From the NCBI GenBank assembly GCA_902774215.1, contig CACYHU010000006.1, forward strand, positions 1 to 64,000: a stretch of 64,000 bases of DNA, in the 5' to 3' direction. The position numbers and the translations under genes were made by a program. Of the stretch, positions 25,571 to 34,389 are shown piece after piece. A model generated the notes under the pieces. That model searched no databases. It saw only the letters and a list, made by a program, of their open reading frames with translations, and had not been told where the DNA came from. Every line of letters begins with the position of its first letter. Position 1 is the stretch's first letter. Origin of the DNA: an uncultured Chloroflexota bacterium. GTDB lineage: Bacteria > Chloroflexota > Anaerolineae > Anaerolineales > Anaerolineaceae.

Positions 25571-27084
25571 TAATTTTTCACTCCTGCAGTTTCTTCTGTT
25601 GCAAGCTTCATAATGGCTTCCTGGCTGAGATCCTGCCAGTTGATGCACCCGGTGATCCTGCCGTCATACATCACATAAACCCGGTCGGACATATTGATGA
25701 TCTCCGGCAGTTCTGATGAGATCATGATAATGGAAACGCCCTGTTTGGTCAGTTCGTTCATAATATCATAGATTTCAGCCTTTGCGCCTACGTCGACACC
25801 GCGTGTCGGTTCGTCAAGGATAAGGATGCGCGGTTTGGTTGCCAGCCATCTGCCGATCATTACCTTTTGCTGGTTACCGCCGGAAAGGTTGGTAACGATC
25901 TGCTCAAGGCTCGGCGTCTTGGTTTTCATCTTGTCGACAAATTCCTGCGTGATCGCATCTTCCTTCTTTGAATCGACACGCAGATGGCTGATAAACTCTT
26001 TCAGAACCTCAATGGTAGAGTTGAACTTCACACTTTGAACATGATAAAGGCCTTCGACCTTCCGGTTTTCCGGAACCATGGCGATCCCTTTATTCATGGC
26101 ATCTACCGCATTTTTGATTTCCAGTTTCTGTCCATCCAGATAGACATCACCGGTGGATCCCGGTGTAAGACCGAAAACGCACTGCATGGTCTCACTGCGG
26201 CCTGCACCGACGAGTCCCGCAAAACCGACGATTTCGCCCTGTTTCACTTCAAAGCTGACATCTTTTACCCGTTTTTTGCTGCTTTTTCCATCGTCAATGT
26301 GTTCACAGCGTAAAATTACGTCTGCATTGTCCACATGATCCCGGACATAATAGGAGCTCAGCTCACGGCCGACCATCATATGGATCAGCTCATCACGCGG
26401 AGTCTCTTTCACCACGCATGTACCCACATAATAGCCGTCACGCAAAACAGTAACCCGGTCGCAGACTTCGTCCAGCTCGCTCATCTTGTGCGAGATATAA
26501 ACGATACCCACACCCTGTTTGGTAAGGCCGCGCATAATATCAAAAAGAGCCTCAACTTCTCTGTCCGAAATGGAGGAAGTCGGTTCATCCATCACAAGAA
26601 TTTTGCAATTGAAGGAAATTGCTTTGACGATCTCAACCATCTGCTGCTGGGCAATGCTCAGATTCCCCACCAGTTCGCCCGCGTCGATCCCGAGATTGAA
26701 CTGGTCCAGCATTTTCTGCGATTCGTTCCGCATCTTTTTGCTGTCGACACCAAAGGGGCCTTTCAATTCGCGTCCCAGGAAAATATTCTCGTAAACCGTC
26801 ATATGCGGAACAAGCACCAGTTCCTGGTGGATGATGGAGATACCGTTGGCCCGGGCATCAGCCACGTTCTGGATGATGACGGGCTGTCCATCAATAAAAA
26901 TCTCGCCCTTCTCCGCGATATAAATACCGCCCAGAACTTTGATCAGCGTAGACTTGCCGGCACCATTCTCACCAAGCAGTGCGTGTACTTCTCCCGCTTT
27001 CAATTGGAAGTCCACATCCGTCAGCGCTTTAACGCCCGGGAAGGACTTGGAGATTTTTTTCATTTCGAGAAGATATTCGCTCAC
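25570..27084 (-). CDS. rbsA: ribose-type ABC transporter ATP-binding protein
   Basis: 504 residues with two ABC domains in tandem, the size of RbsA/MglA. Domain 1 has Walker A GENGAGKST, signature LSIAQQQMVEI and Walker B LVMDEPTSS. Domain 2 has GLVGAGRSE in place of a normal Walker A, the signature LSGGNQQKV and LILDEPTRGVDVGAKAEI. A degenerate second P-loop is usual for this family. It powers uptake of a monosaccharide. It is separated from the binding-protein gene by 220 bases that contain a strong hairpin. Confidence 0.92.
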   Translation of the reverse strand: MSEYLLEMKKISKSFPGVKALTDVDFQLKAGEVHALLGENGAGKSTLIKVLGGIYIAEKGEIFIDGQPVIIQNVADARANGISIIHQELVLVPHMTVYENIFLGRELKGPFGVDSKKMRNESQKMLDQFNLGIDAGELVGNLSIAQQQMVEIVKAISFNCKILVMDEPTSSISDREVEALFDIMRGLTKQGVGIVYISHKMSELDEVCDRVTVLRDGYYVGTCVVKETPRDELIHMMVGRELSSYYVRDHVDNADVILRCEHIDDGKSSKKRVKDVSFEVKQGEIVGFAGLVGAGRSETMQCVFGLTPGSTGDVYLDGQKLEIKNAVDAMNKGIAMVPENRKVEGLYHVQSVKFNSTIEVLKEFISHLRVDSKKEDAITQEFVDKMKTKTPSLEQIVTNLSGGNQQKVMIGRWLATKPRILILDEPTRGVDVGAKAEIYDIMNELTKQGVSIIMISSELPEIINMSDRVYVMYDGRITGCINWQDLSQEAIMKLATEETAGVKN

Positions 27085-27214
27085 TTGTTCTCACCGTCAT
27101 TTCTTTCAGTGGCTAACGGCTGATGATAAATGACCGGTCAGCGGCCGGATCAGTGATCAGCAGTCGTTATTCTGCCTCTGAATTATTTACTAATCGGTTA
27201 CCCGTTTTTACAAA

Positions 27215-27253
27215 AGCAGACAGCTTTGCTTTTTAGCGGCAAAGCCGTCTGCT
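27215..27253 (-). terminator. intercistronic hairpin between the sugar-binding protein and ATPase genes
   Basis: Read on the minus strand, AGCAGACGGCTTTGC pairs with GCAAAGCTGTCTGCT (one G-U) around a nine-base loop. It lies in the 220-base gap after the binding-protein stop and is followed by only a short T stretch. A partial terminator or RNA-stabilising stem here would give more binding protein than membrane components. Confidence 0.65.
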
Positions 27254-27304
27254 GTTTCATCAATTCTTGTCAACCCGGACAGGCCGGAGATGACTCAGCT
27301 GTTT

Positions 27305-28222
27305 TTACTGCCAGCCACCGTTGTTGTATTCTTCGATGTTGTCAGAGTTGATCATGAAGGTTTCGATGGGATAGCGGCCTTCGAGTTCTTCGCCATCGAG
27401 CCACTTGTAGTACAGTTCAGCGATGGTCTTGCCGATGGTCATCGGGGACTGGGCGCCGGTACCGGTAACTTTACCTTCGGCGATCAGGGCTTTGATGTCC
27501 GGGGAACCGTCGACACCATAGATCAGGGCCTTGGAGCCGGCAGCTTCAGCAGCAGCGAAAGCACCCAGGGCGGTCGGGTCGTTGCCACCGAAGATAGCGA
27601 CAGCATCCGGATCCTTGGTCAGCGCATCGGTACCGTTCAGGTTACCCTGTTCCTGGTTGCCCATGCAGTCGATCTGGGAAACAACTTCGAAGCCGTGATC
27701 TTTGATCGCTTCAAGGAAACCGTCGGTGCGGTCAACAACAGACTGCATGGTTGGGGAATCCAGAACGATGATCTTACCGCCATCCGGAACCTTTTCAACA
27801 AGGTCCAAACCGCAGACATAACCGGCGTTGTAGTTATCGGAACCGGCATAGGTCACGAGGTAATCCATTTCGGTAACTTCAGTGTCGAAACCGAACATCG
27901 GGATATCGGCATCTTTCAGGGCATCCAGACCGGGGGTGATGCCATCGCGGTCAACAGGGTTGACGAACATGGCCTTGACACCACGGCTGATCATATCTTC
28001 GATCTGAGCGATCTGTTTTTCGTTGCTGTTCTGGGGATCCAGTGAAATCAGGGTATCACCGTGTTCTTCAACAACTTCTTTGATCGAACCTTCAAGGGCT
28101 ACGAAGAAAGGATTGGTGCCATCCATGCAGGTATAGCCAATCAGGTTGCCTTCTGCGGAAGCAGCGGCAACGACACCGACGAACATGCACATAGCAGTCA
28201 GTAAAACAAAAAGTTTACGCAT
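27305..28222 (-). CDS. rbsB: ribose/galactose-type periplasmic sugar-binding protein
   Basis: 305 residues. It has a signal peptide (MRKLFVLLTAMC..., cleavage near ASAEG) and then the type I binding fold of the RbsB family: SLDPQNSNEKQIAQIEDMISRG, VNPVDRDGI, FDTEV, and IFGGNDPTALGAFAAAEAAG. It catches a sugar outside the membrane and hands it to the permease. A strong promoter, a GC stem in the leader and AAGGAGG support high expression. There is no cysteine at the signal cleavage site, so it is not a typical lipoprotein; how it stays at the surface in a cell possibly lacking an outer membrane is open. Confidence 0.9.
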   Translation of the reverse strand: MRKLFVLLTAMCMFVGVVAAASAEGNLIGYTCMDGTNPFFVALEGSIKEVVEEHGDTLISLDPQNSNEKQIAQIEDMISRGVKAMFVNPVDRDGITPGLDALKDADIPMFGFDTEVTEMDYLVTYAGSDNYNAGYVCGLDLVEKVPDGGKIIVLDSPTMQSVVDRTDGFLEAIKDHGFEVVSQIDCMGNQEQGNLNGTDALTKDPDAVAIFGGNDPTALGAFAAAEAAGSKALIYGVDGSPDIKALIAEGKVTGTGAQSPMTIGKTIAELYYKWLDGEELEGRYPIETFMINSDNIEEYNNGGWQ

Positions 28223-28249
28223 AATAAATACAACCTCCTTTTTTATGAG

Positions 28250-28306
28250 CGGGGCGTTCCCCGTTTAGTACGAGAATAATTGTAATAAACTTTGTGAATA
28301 TGTCAA
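28250..28306 (-). promoter_or_regulatory. promoter and leader stem of the sugar-importer operon
   Basis: On the minus strand TTGACA (28306-28301) and TACAAT (28284-28279) are separated by 16 bases, close to the sigma-70 consensus. Downstream, CGGGG/CCCCG (28263-28250) forms a short stem just before the ribosome site of the binding-protein gene. The stem could be an operator or an RNA leader element. A TATAAT box for the opposite gene is at 28358-28363. Confidence 0.65.
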
Positions 28307-28403
28307 TGGTGATAAATATCAGGAAATGGAAATAAATATGTATATAAAATTCGTTGTTATAATCAAGTCTGATAAGGGTAACTATTTTCAAATTTATTAA
28401 AAT

Positions 28404-28429
28404 CTCCGTGATTTTGTAAAAACACGGAG
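28404..28429 (+). promoter_or_regulatory. leader hairpin of the D-lyxose isomerase gene
   Basis: CTCCGTG pairs with CACGGAG around a 12-base loop, between a TATAAT box (28358-28363) and the isomerase start at 28458. There is no T-run after it, so it is more likely an operator or RNA-stability stem than a terminator. Confidence 0.4.
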
Positions 28430-28457
28430 AAACAAAACGAAACTACAGGATACTGCC

Positions 28458-29141
28458 ATGAAACGTTCAGAAATCAATCAGATAATCAGGGAAATGGAGC
28501 AGCTGATCTCCGAACATGGTTTTTATCTTCCGCCTTTTTGCAATTGGACCCCGGAGGAATGGAAAACCAAAAACCACGAATATGATGAGATCCGGGATAA
28601 TATGCTGGGATGGGATATCACGGACTTTGGTTCCGGAGATTTCAACAAATGCGGGTTTGGATTGATAACTCTTCGAAACGGGAACCAGCATGACCCGAAA
28701 TATAAAAAGGTCTACGCGGAAAAACTGCTTTTCATGCGTGATGATATGATGGCTCCCATGCATTTCCACTGGTTTAAATCGGAGGATATCATCAACCGCG
28801 GCGGGGGGATACTTCTGATAAAAGTATACAATGACGATGGTGACGGTGGTCTTTCTCCGGATCCGGTGACAGTGAATTCTGACGGACGTTCCTACGAAGT
28901 CCCGGCAGGATCCCTGGTCCGCCTTGAGCCGGGGGAAAGCATTACCATCTGGCCTCACCAGTACCATGAATTCCATGTAGTGCCGGGCAGCGGCAGTGTC
29001 CTGATCGGAGAGGTTTCCCAATGTAATGATGACAACACGGATAACCGTTTCTATGAACCGGCCGGGCGTTTTCCTGAAATTGAAGAGGATGAACCGCCGT
29101 ACCGCCTGCTCTGCAATGAATATCCGCCGGCAGCGGAATAA
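28458..29141 (+). CDS. D-lyxose isomerase
   Basis: 227 residues of the D-lyxose ketol-isomerase family, a cupin-fold enzyme that interconverts D-lyxose and D-xylulose (also D-mannose and D-fructose in some members). Metal ligands are visible as MHFHWFKSEDIINRGGG (His102, His104, Glu109) and IWPHQYHEFH (His167/His170 region). AGGA precedes the ATG. The gene is divergent from the sugar-importer operon, suggesting a joint catabolic unit. A pentulose kinase is not in the window. Confidence 0.85.
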   Translation: MKRSEINQIIREMEQLISEHGFYLPPFCNWTPEEWKTKNHEYDEIRDNMLGWDITDFGSGDFNKCGFGLITLRNGNQHDPKYKKVYAEKLLFMRDDMMAPMHFHWFKSEDIINRGGGILLIKVYNDDGDGGLSPDPVTVNSDGRSYEVPAGSLVRLEPGESITIWPHQYHEFHVVPGSGSVLIGEVSQCNDDNTDNRFYEPAGRFPEIEEDEPPYRLLCNEYPPAAE

Positions 29142-29150
29142 GCGCTGAAA

Positions 29151-29771
29151 ATGAGTCAAAAGGTTAATTTCGTTATCAAGCGATGCTTTGATATTCTTGT
29201 TTCCGCAGCGGGACTGATTCTGCTCTCTCCGCTGCTTTTGATACTGGCATTGCTGGTGCGGGTAAATTTGGGATCTCCGGTATTCTTCCGTCAGGAACGG
29301 CCGGGACTGCATGAAAAGATCTTCCGTTTATATAAATTCCGATCCATGCGGGATGCAGTGGACAAAAACGGCAATGAGCTGCCGGATGAACAGCGGCTGG
29401 GCAGGTTCGGAAGGCTGCTGCGGGCTTCCAGCCTTGATGAGCTGCCTGAACTGTTCAATGTGCTGAAAGGGGAAATGAGCCTTGTCGGCCCGCGGCCGCT
29501 GCTTGTGAAGTATCTGCCCCTTTATAATGCCGAACAGCACAGACGCCATGATGTTCTGCCGGGAATTACCGGCTGGGCGCAGACCCATGGACGCAATGCC
29601 ATCAGCTGGGAGGAAAAATTCAAACTGGATGTATGGTATGTGGACCACTGGACGCCATGGCTTGATTTGAAGATCCTTTTTCTCACAGTGAAAAAGGTTT
29701 TTATCCGTGAAGGGATCTCCTCGGAAAATCAGGCAACAACTGAAGAATTCAAGGGCAGCAAGTCCGGTTAG
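29151..29771 (+). CDS. bacterial sugar transferase (undecaprenyl-phosphate glycosyl-1-phosphate transferase)
   Basis: 206 residues, matching the short PglC/EpsL-type monotopic transferases. An N-terminal membrane segment (residues 15-37) is followed by the catalytic core: PVFFRQERPGL, YKFRSM, LRASSLDELPELFNVLKGEMSLVGPRP and LPGITGWAQ. It starts glycan assembly by moving a sugar-1-phosphate onto undecaprenyl phosphate at the inner face of the membrane. It follows the isomerase by nine bases but has a weak ribosome site. Several GTs in the window could extend its product. Confidence 0.92.
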   Translation: MSQKVNFVIKRCFDILVSAAGLILLSPLLLILALLVRVNLGSPVFFRQERPGLHEKIFRLYKFRSMRDAVDKNGNELPDEQRLGRFGRLLRASSLDELPELFNVLKGEMSLVGPRPLLVKYLPLYNAEQHRRHDVLPGITGWAQTHGRNAISWEEKFKLDVWYVDHWTPWLDLKILFLTVKKVFIREGISSENQATTEEFKGSKSG

Positions 29772-29821
29772 CTTTATTTCTTAAAGTTTCTGCTGTTATC
29801 TGCCTCAAATTTCTGTGATGG

Positions 29822-29836
29822 TATAATGTGAACATG
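29822..29836 (+). promoter_or_regulatory. -10 box at the start codon: probable leaderless transcript
   Basis: TATAAT at 29822-29827 is followed seven bases later by ATG 29834. Transcription from this box would begin at or next to the start codon, so the mRNA would lack a ribosome site; indeed none is seen. The -35 region is weak. Confidence 0.4.
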
Positions 29837-31858
29837 AAAATATTTTTTTGTAAAATTTCGAAGAAGACCTCTGCTGTCCTGTACCTGCTTTTTGCTGTGC
29901 TGCTTGCAATAAGCGGCTGCAATATGCCAAAACCTCAGCAGCTTCCCGGTGATCCGACACCGGATATTAATGTGATCCTGACGCAGATTGCAGAGGAGCA
30001 TTTATCCGGAGAAAGCTCCCCGGCACCGGAACAGGCAGCCGTAATACCTGATATTCCGACAAATACGCCGGAACCGACAGCAACCCCTAAAAAGATGGAA
30101 ACCCTTACCGTTTGTCTCGGGAAAGAACCGGAAACCCTGTTCTTCTACGCCGAGTCTTCACAAGCGATGTGGTCTGTTCTGGAAAGTATTTATAACGGTC
30201 CTTTTGACACGGGAGACGGTGTGATCACACCTGTTATTTTTGACGATATCTCTGTTGTGTCGGAACCGGTCACTGTAGTCCGCGGTGATGTGATCGTTGA
30301 TTTTGACGGTGATCCGGTCGAAATGAAACAGGGTACTGTTTTTATGCCGGCCAGGCCGAAAACAGGCTGTACCGGCCCCGACTGCCTTTCCACCTGGAAC
30401 TTTACAAATACTGAAGCGGATATTCTTCAGACTGAAATCACATTCCGGCTGAAGGATGGCCTTACCTGGAACGATGGGACCCCGCTCACTGCGGAGGACT
30501 CGGTATATTCCATGACAGTCAACGGAATGAGAGGCATCAACGCATCCAAGCGGATCTACAACCTGACAGAAAGCTATACGGCTGTTGATGAAAAAACAGT
30601 GGTCTGGAAAGGACTGCCCGGGTATATGCCGGATGATCCCTCCGAGGTTTTCTGGACCCCGCTGCCAAGCCATGTCATGAAAGGCATGAGTGCAGAAGAA
30701 CTGCTCTCTTCCGAAACTGTGAATCAGTCTCCCCTGGGCTGGGGTGCCTGGCAGATCACATCATGGGAAAAAGGCAGCCAGATCGTCGCGGAACGGAATC
30801 CTTACTATCTTTCTGCTGACGGGGCTGAGCCGTTTTTCGATTGTATCGTATATAAATTTTACGGGCGGGCAGGTGACAACAATCTGGAAGCCTTGCATTC
30901 CGGGACCTGCGATATCATTGATACTTCCGTTGATCTCGGGGCTGATCTGGAACCGATCCTTGAAGATGTCGACAAAGGGAAAGAAGCCATTTATATCCGG
31001 CCGGAGCTTACCCGGCAGGAGGTCGTGTTTAATCTGGAGCCTTCCGCCCAGCAATGGCAGATCAGTCCTCTGACTGTGTTGGATCTGCGTACTGTCATCG
31101 CACAGGGGATCAACCGGAACGCCATCAACCGGCAGGTATTTTACGGTCAGTCTGAAATACCAGTGGATTTTTATCCGGAGGATCATCTTTTGCATGATCC
31201 CGCGATATCCGGAATCGCCTATGACCCTGACGCGGCAAGAGAAGCACTGGAAACCATGGGATGGACTGTACCTGCAGAAGAAACGGAAGGTATGCGCACT
31301 GCTGAAAGGGTGTCCGGTGTGATGTACGGGACTCCTTTGGCTTTCAAACTGACAATTGCTGATACACCGTTTTCCAGGAAGGCGGCAGGCATGATCCGGG
31401 ATGATCTGGCTGAAATTGGCATAGATCTTGAAGTTGAAGCCCTTCCTTTAGGTGAACTTTATGCGCAGGGACCGACAGGTGTTATTTTCGGAAGAAAGTT
31501 TGATGCGGTTATGTTTGCCTGGGCTGCCGGAAAAGATCCCTGTGCCATCTACATCAGCGATGCGGTGCCTGATGAGATAAATCATTGGGTCGGGACAAAT
31601 GTCGGCGGATATCAGAATGAGGAATATGACAGAGCCTGCATTTATCCGGAATTCACAGACGCGGATGCCGGAGAGATCTTTGCCGCGGAGCTTCCCGCTC
31701 TCCCGCTGTATTTTAACATTTCAGTCGCTGTTTCCGCGAATAATATCTGCGGGATCTCCGACAGGATCGGTTCCCGCAGTGTTCTCTGGAACATGGAGCA
31801 ATTCAGCAGGTCCGAAACAAATTGCGCTGTCTCACAGTGGAAGGATATTTATCATTAA
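29834..31858 (+). CDS. ABC transporter family-5 solute-binding lipoprotein
   Basis: About 674 residues. A lipoprotein signal with lipobox LAISGC (cysteine 29) leads to a Thr/Pro linker (TNTPEPTATP), so the domain hangs outside the membrane on a flexible stalk. The body is a peptide/nickel/oligosaccharide-binding (family 5) protein, with LKDGLTWNDGTPLTAEDSVYS, GAWQITSWEKGSQIVAERNPYY and LRTVIAQGINRNAI. No permease or ATPase genes flank it. A matching importer without its own binding protein lies at 39800-43103 and may be the partner (inference). The frame can also start at GTG 29828, two codons earlier. Confidence 0.85.
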   Translation: MKIFFCKISKKTSAVLYLLFAVLLAISGCNMPKPQQLPGDPTPDINVILTQIAEEHLSGESSPAPEQAAVIPDIPTNTPEPTATPKKMETLTVCLGKEPETLFFYAESSQAMWSVLESIYNGPFDTGDGVITPVIFDDISVVSEPVTVVRGDVIVDFDGDPVEMKQGTVFMPARPKTGCTGPDCLSTWNFTNTEADILQTEITFRLKDGLTWNDGTPLTAEDSVYSMTVNGMRGINASKRIYNLTESYTAVDEKTVVWKGLPGYMPDDPSEVFWTPLPSHVMKGMSAEELLSSETVNQSPLGWGAWQITSWEKGSQIVAERNPYYLSADGAEPFFDCIVYKFYGRAGDNNLEALHSGTCDIIDTSVDLGADLEPILEDVDKGKEAIYIRPELTRQEVVFNLEPSAQQWQISPLTVLDLRTVIAQGINRNAINRQVFYGQSEIPVDFYPEDHLLHDPAISGIAYDPDAAREALETMGWTVPAEETEGMRTAERVSGVMYGTPLAFKLTIADTPFSRKAAGMIRDDLAEIGIDLEVEALPLGELYAQGPTGVIFGRKFDAVMFAWAAGKDPCAIYISDAVPDEINHWVGTNVGGYQNEEYDRACIYPEFTDADAGEIFAAELPALPLYFNISVAVSANNICGISDRIGSRSVLWNMEQFSRSETNCAVSQWKDIYH

Positions 31859-31919
31859 GTCAGGGGACATGCGCTGATGATCAGCGGCGTCCGGCAGCTG
31901 TCTTCTGCCTGAGGAATAA

Positions 31920-34157
31920 ATGAGTAACGGTATCGGGGCTGTTCAGGCAGCTGTCATGTTATTGGCAGGAATTTTCACAGGGCTGCAGTTTCATCCCTCC
32001 CTATGGTTTTGCGCGGTTTTATTTGCCGCGGGACTTGCGGGAGGGATCATTTTTTACCGGAAGGGAAAGGATTTTGTACTGGATCAGCTGCCAAAAAGAG
32101 TCTCGAGAGCCTTTTTCTGCCTCGCGATTTTTGCGGCAGGGATGGGGCGCACGGCTATTACGGATAATGCCCGTCCGATCGGTGCAGTGGAAAATTTTAC
32201 GGGTCAGAAGGTAAGCGGCCTTTCCGGCTATATCATGTCTCCGCCGGTCATCTCAAATGCCAGAACCACGCTCCGGGTGCAGATCGATAAAAACCAGAGA
32301 TCGGACAGTCTGCCGAATGAGGGGAGAGTTCTGCTTGTTTTCTACCGTGATCCGGGTACTGTTTTTCACTATGGCGACCGTCTGTTATTTGACGGCACGG
32401 TGATCCGGCCGCCGGATACCGGCAGCGGTTTTTCCTACCGGACCTATCTGGAACGGAATGGTATCACCGCGATGATCAATAATCCTTCTTTTGAGCTTCA
32501 AGACGGATCATCCGGGAATATCTTGTCAGCGAAAATCTATCAGCTCAGGGATGTTCTCATCAGCCGTATCTTTCAGCTTTTCCCGAAACCGGAAAATGCG
32601 CTGATGGCGGGAATCCTTCTTGGCGATGAATCAAAAATCACCTCTGATATTGAAAGGGATTTTAAGGTTACGGGCACCTCACATATCATCGCCATATCCG
32701 GGGCAAATTTCACATTGCTGACCTGGCTGCTGCTGGGGATCATCCGGCGCCTTGTCCCTGATTACCGTGCGCCTTTGCTTCTGCTGCCTTTTATTGTTTT
32801 TTACACGATCCTGGTTGGGGCCAATTCGGCGGTTATCCGTGCGGCGGTCATGTGCGGCCTGACGATCATCGGTACTGTCCTTGGCAGGCGGGGAAACGGG
32901 ATCAACAGTCTGGCACTGACCTCTGCCGTGATGTGCCTGTGTAAACCCATCATGCTTTATGACCTCGGTTTTCAGCTTTCCGTGACTGCCACGCTGGGAA
33001 TACTGCTGTTTACGGAGCCGCTGATGAACCTTACCCGCGGAATATTGAGCAGGCTGTTCCCGAAAATGAGCGAAGAGGCCTTGTCGGCGGCAGTGAATGC
33101 CCTCAATATGCTGTGCCTGATGTCTGTCAGCGCACAGATCCTTACCACCTGGGTGAGTGCCCAGGCATTCGGACAGATCTCTTTGATCTCTCTGGTGGCA
33201 AACAGCCTGATCGCACCGTTCCAGTCCTTGATCATGCTGGGCGGGTTTGCCGCGTTGCTGCTGAGTTTTCTCTTCTATCCGCTCGGTGCAGCTGCAGCCT
33301 GGCTGGTCTGGGCTGCCCCCGCGCTGACGATCCGGATCGTTCATTATTGTGCCGGAGTGAAATGGGGATCGGTATATTTTGATCTGGCTCCTTTTCAGGC
33401 CTGGGTGATTATCGGGCTGATCCTTGCTTTATGGGGCGGGCGGCGGATGATTATCAATTCCATCCGCAGACGGAATTTCAGACCGTATGCGGCTCTTCTT
33501 TTGCTGTTTTCCGCTGTTATGATTTGGGTCAATGCGCTGGACCGGCTGACAAAAAGGACAGAGATCGAGATCCATCAAACGTCATCATCCTCAACCTATA
33601 AAATATGCACCTGGCAGAACAGCTGCTTTATCATCGGTGACCATCTGACGAATTACGGAGCTCAGGACCTTCTGGCAAAAAAGATCCTTCCGATCTCAAA
33701 AGAAGCTGAAGCTGCCTGGATCGATATTCCGGAACAATGGATGCAAAAGGAATTTTTATCTTCGGACGCAGCCGGCCGGCTGTCGGTTTTATATGTCAAC
33801 GGAGAATCCCGGAGAAAGACCGCCGGTATTCCTGACAGACTGGAAAGCGGTTTTGTCTTCATTGCTGACGGGATCAGGATCCGTTATGTGACGTCTTTTC
33901 TCGGCAAACGCTGTTGGATGCTTGAAAAGGACGATCTGTGTCTTTTACTCCCGAACGGTATCCCGCCGGAGCGCATATTTACAAAAAGCGGACCTTCTCC
34001 CCGGGAAATTTCACTTGTGCTCCTGGGCAAGAAGGATGATCCTGCTTTGTGGAAGGCATACCATTCGGATCATCAGGAGCGTCCTCAATTGCAGGATTTT
34101 TCAGACGATATGGATCTCACCCTGATCCTGAGGAACGGTGAGATATATTACCGCTGA
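31920..34157 (+). CDS. comEC: ComEC/Rec2-type DNA uptake channel
   Basis: 745 residues. After two or three N-terminal spans comes an OB-like extracellular domain (about 60-210), then the competence membrane domain with GTSHIIAISGANFTLLTWLLL and further spans to about residue 535. The C-terminal 200 residues sit where ComEC normally has a metallo-beta-lactamase nuclease, but the HxHxDH motif is missing, so this part is probably structural. The protein would pass single-stranded DNA through the membrane during natural transformation. GAGG precedes the ATG. No comEA or type IV pilus gene lies nearby. Confidence 0.88.
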   Translation: MSNGIGAVQAAVMLLAGIFTGLQFHPSLWFCAVLFAAGLAGGIIFYRKGKDFVLDQLPKRVSRAFFCLAIFAAGMGRTAITDNARPIGAVENFTGQKVSGLSGYIMSPPVISNARTTLRVQIDKNQRSDSLPNEGRVLLVFYRDPGTVFHYGDRLLFDGTVIRPPDTGSGFSYRTYLERNGITAMINNPSFELQDGSSGNILSAKIYQLRDVLISRIFQLFPKPENALMAGILLGDESKITSDIERDFKVTGTSHIIAISGANFTLLTWLLLGIIRRLVPDYRAPLLLLPFIVFYTILVGANSAVIRAAVMCGLTIIGTVLGRRGNGINSLALTSAVMCLCKPIMLYDLGFQLSVTATLGILLFTEPLMNLTRGILSRLFPKMSEEALSAAVNALNMLCLMSVSAQILTTWVSAQAFGQISLISLVANSLIAPFQSLIMLGGFAALLLSFLFYPLGAAAAWLVWAAPALTIRIVHYCAGVKWGSVYFDLAPFQAWVIIGLILALWGGRRMIINSIRRRNFRPYAALLLLFSAVMIWVNALDRLTKRTEIEIHQTSSSSTYKICTWQNSCFIIGDHLTNYGAQDLLAKKILPISKEAEAAWIDIPEQWMQKEFLSSDAAGRLSVLYVNGESRRKTAGIPDRLESGFVFIADGIRIRYVTSFLGKRCWMLEKDDLCLLLPNGIPPERIFTKSGPSPREISLVLLGKKDDPALWKAYHSDHQERPQLQDFSDDMDLTLILRNGEIYYR

Positions 34158-34389
34158 AACCGAAATGTGAACGGATGGGGTGCGTCAGTGCTGTACGATA
34201 CCATTGTTTCAGATTAAGAATCAAAATTATCAGCTATTTGTTATAATTGATTTGAAATGTTTTTTAGGATTCAATAAAACACAGGGATAATACCTATGGA
34301 TTTAGGAATAAAACTTTTCGACAAATCAGAGCCGCCTGAGGCAGAAGCCCCTACCTGAGGGGAAATTTTTACATAAAGGAGACTGTCGC

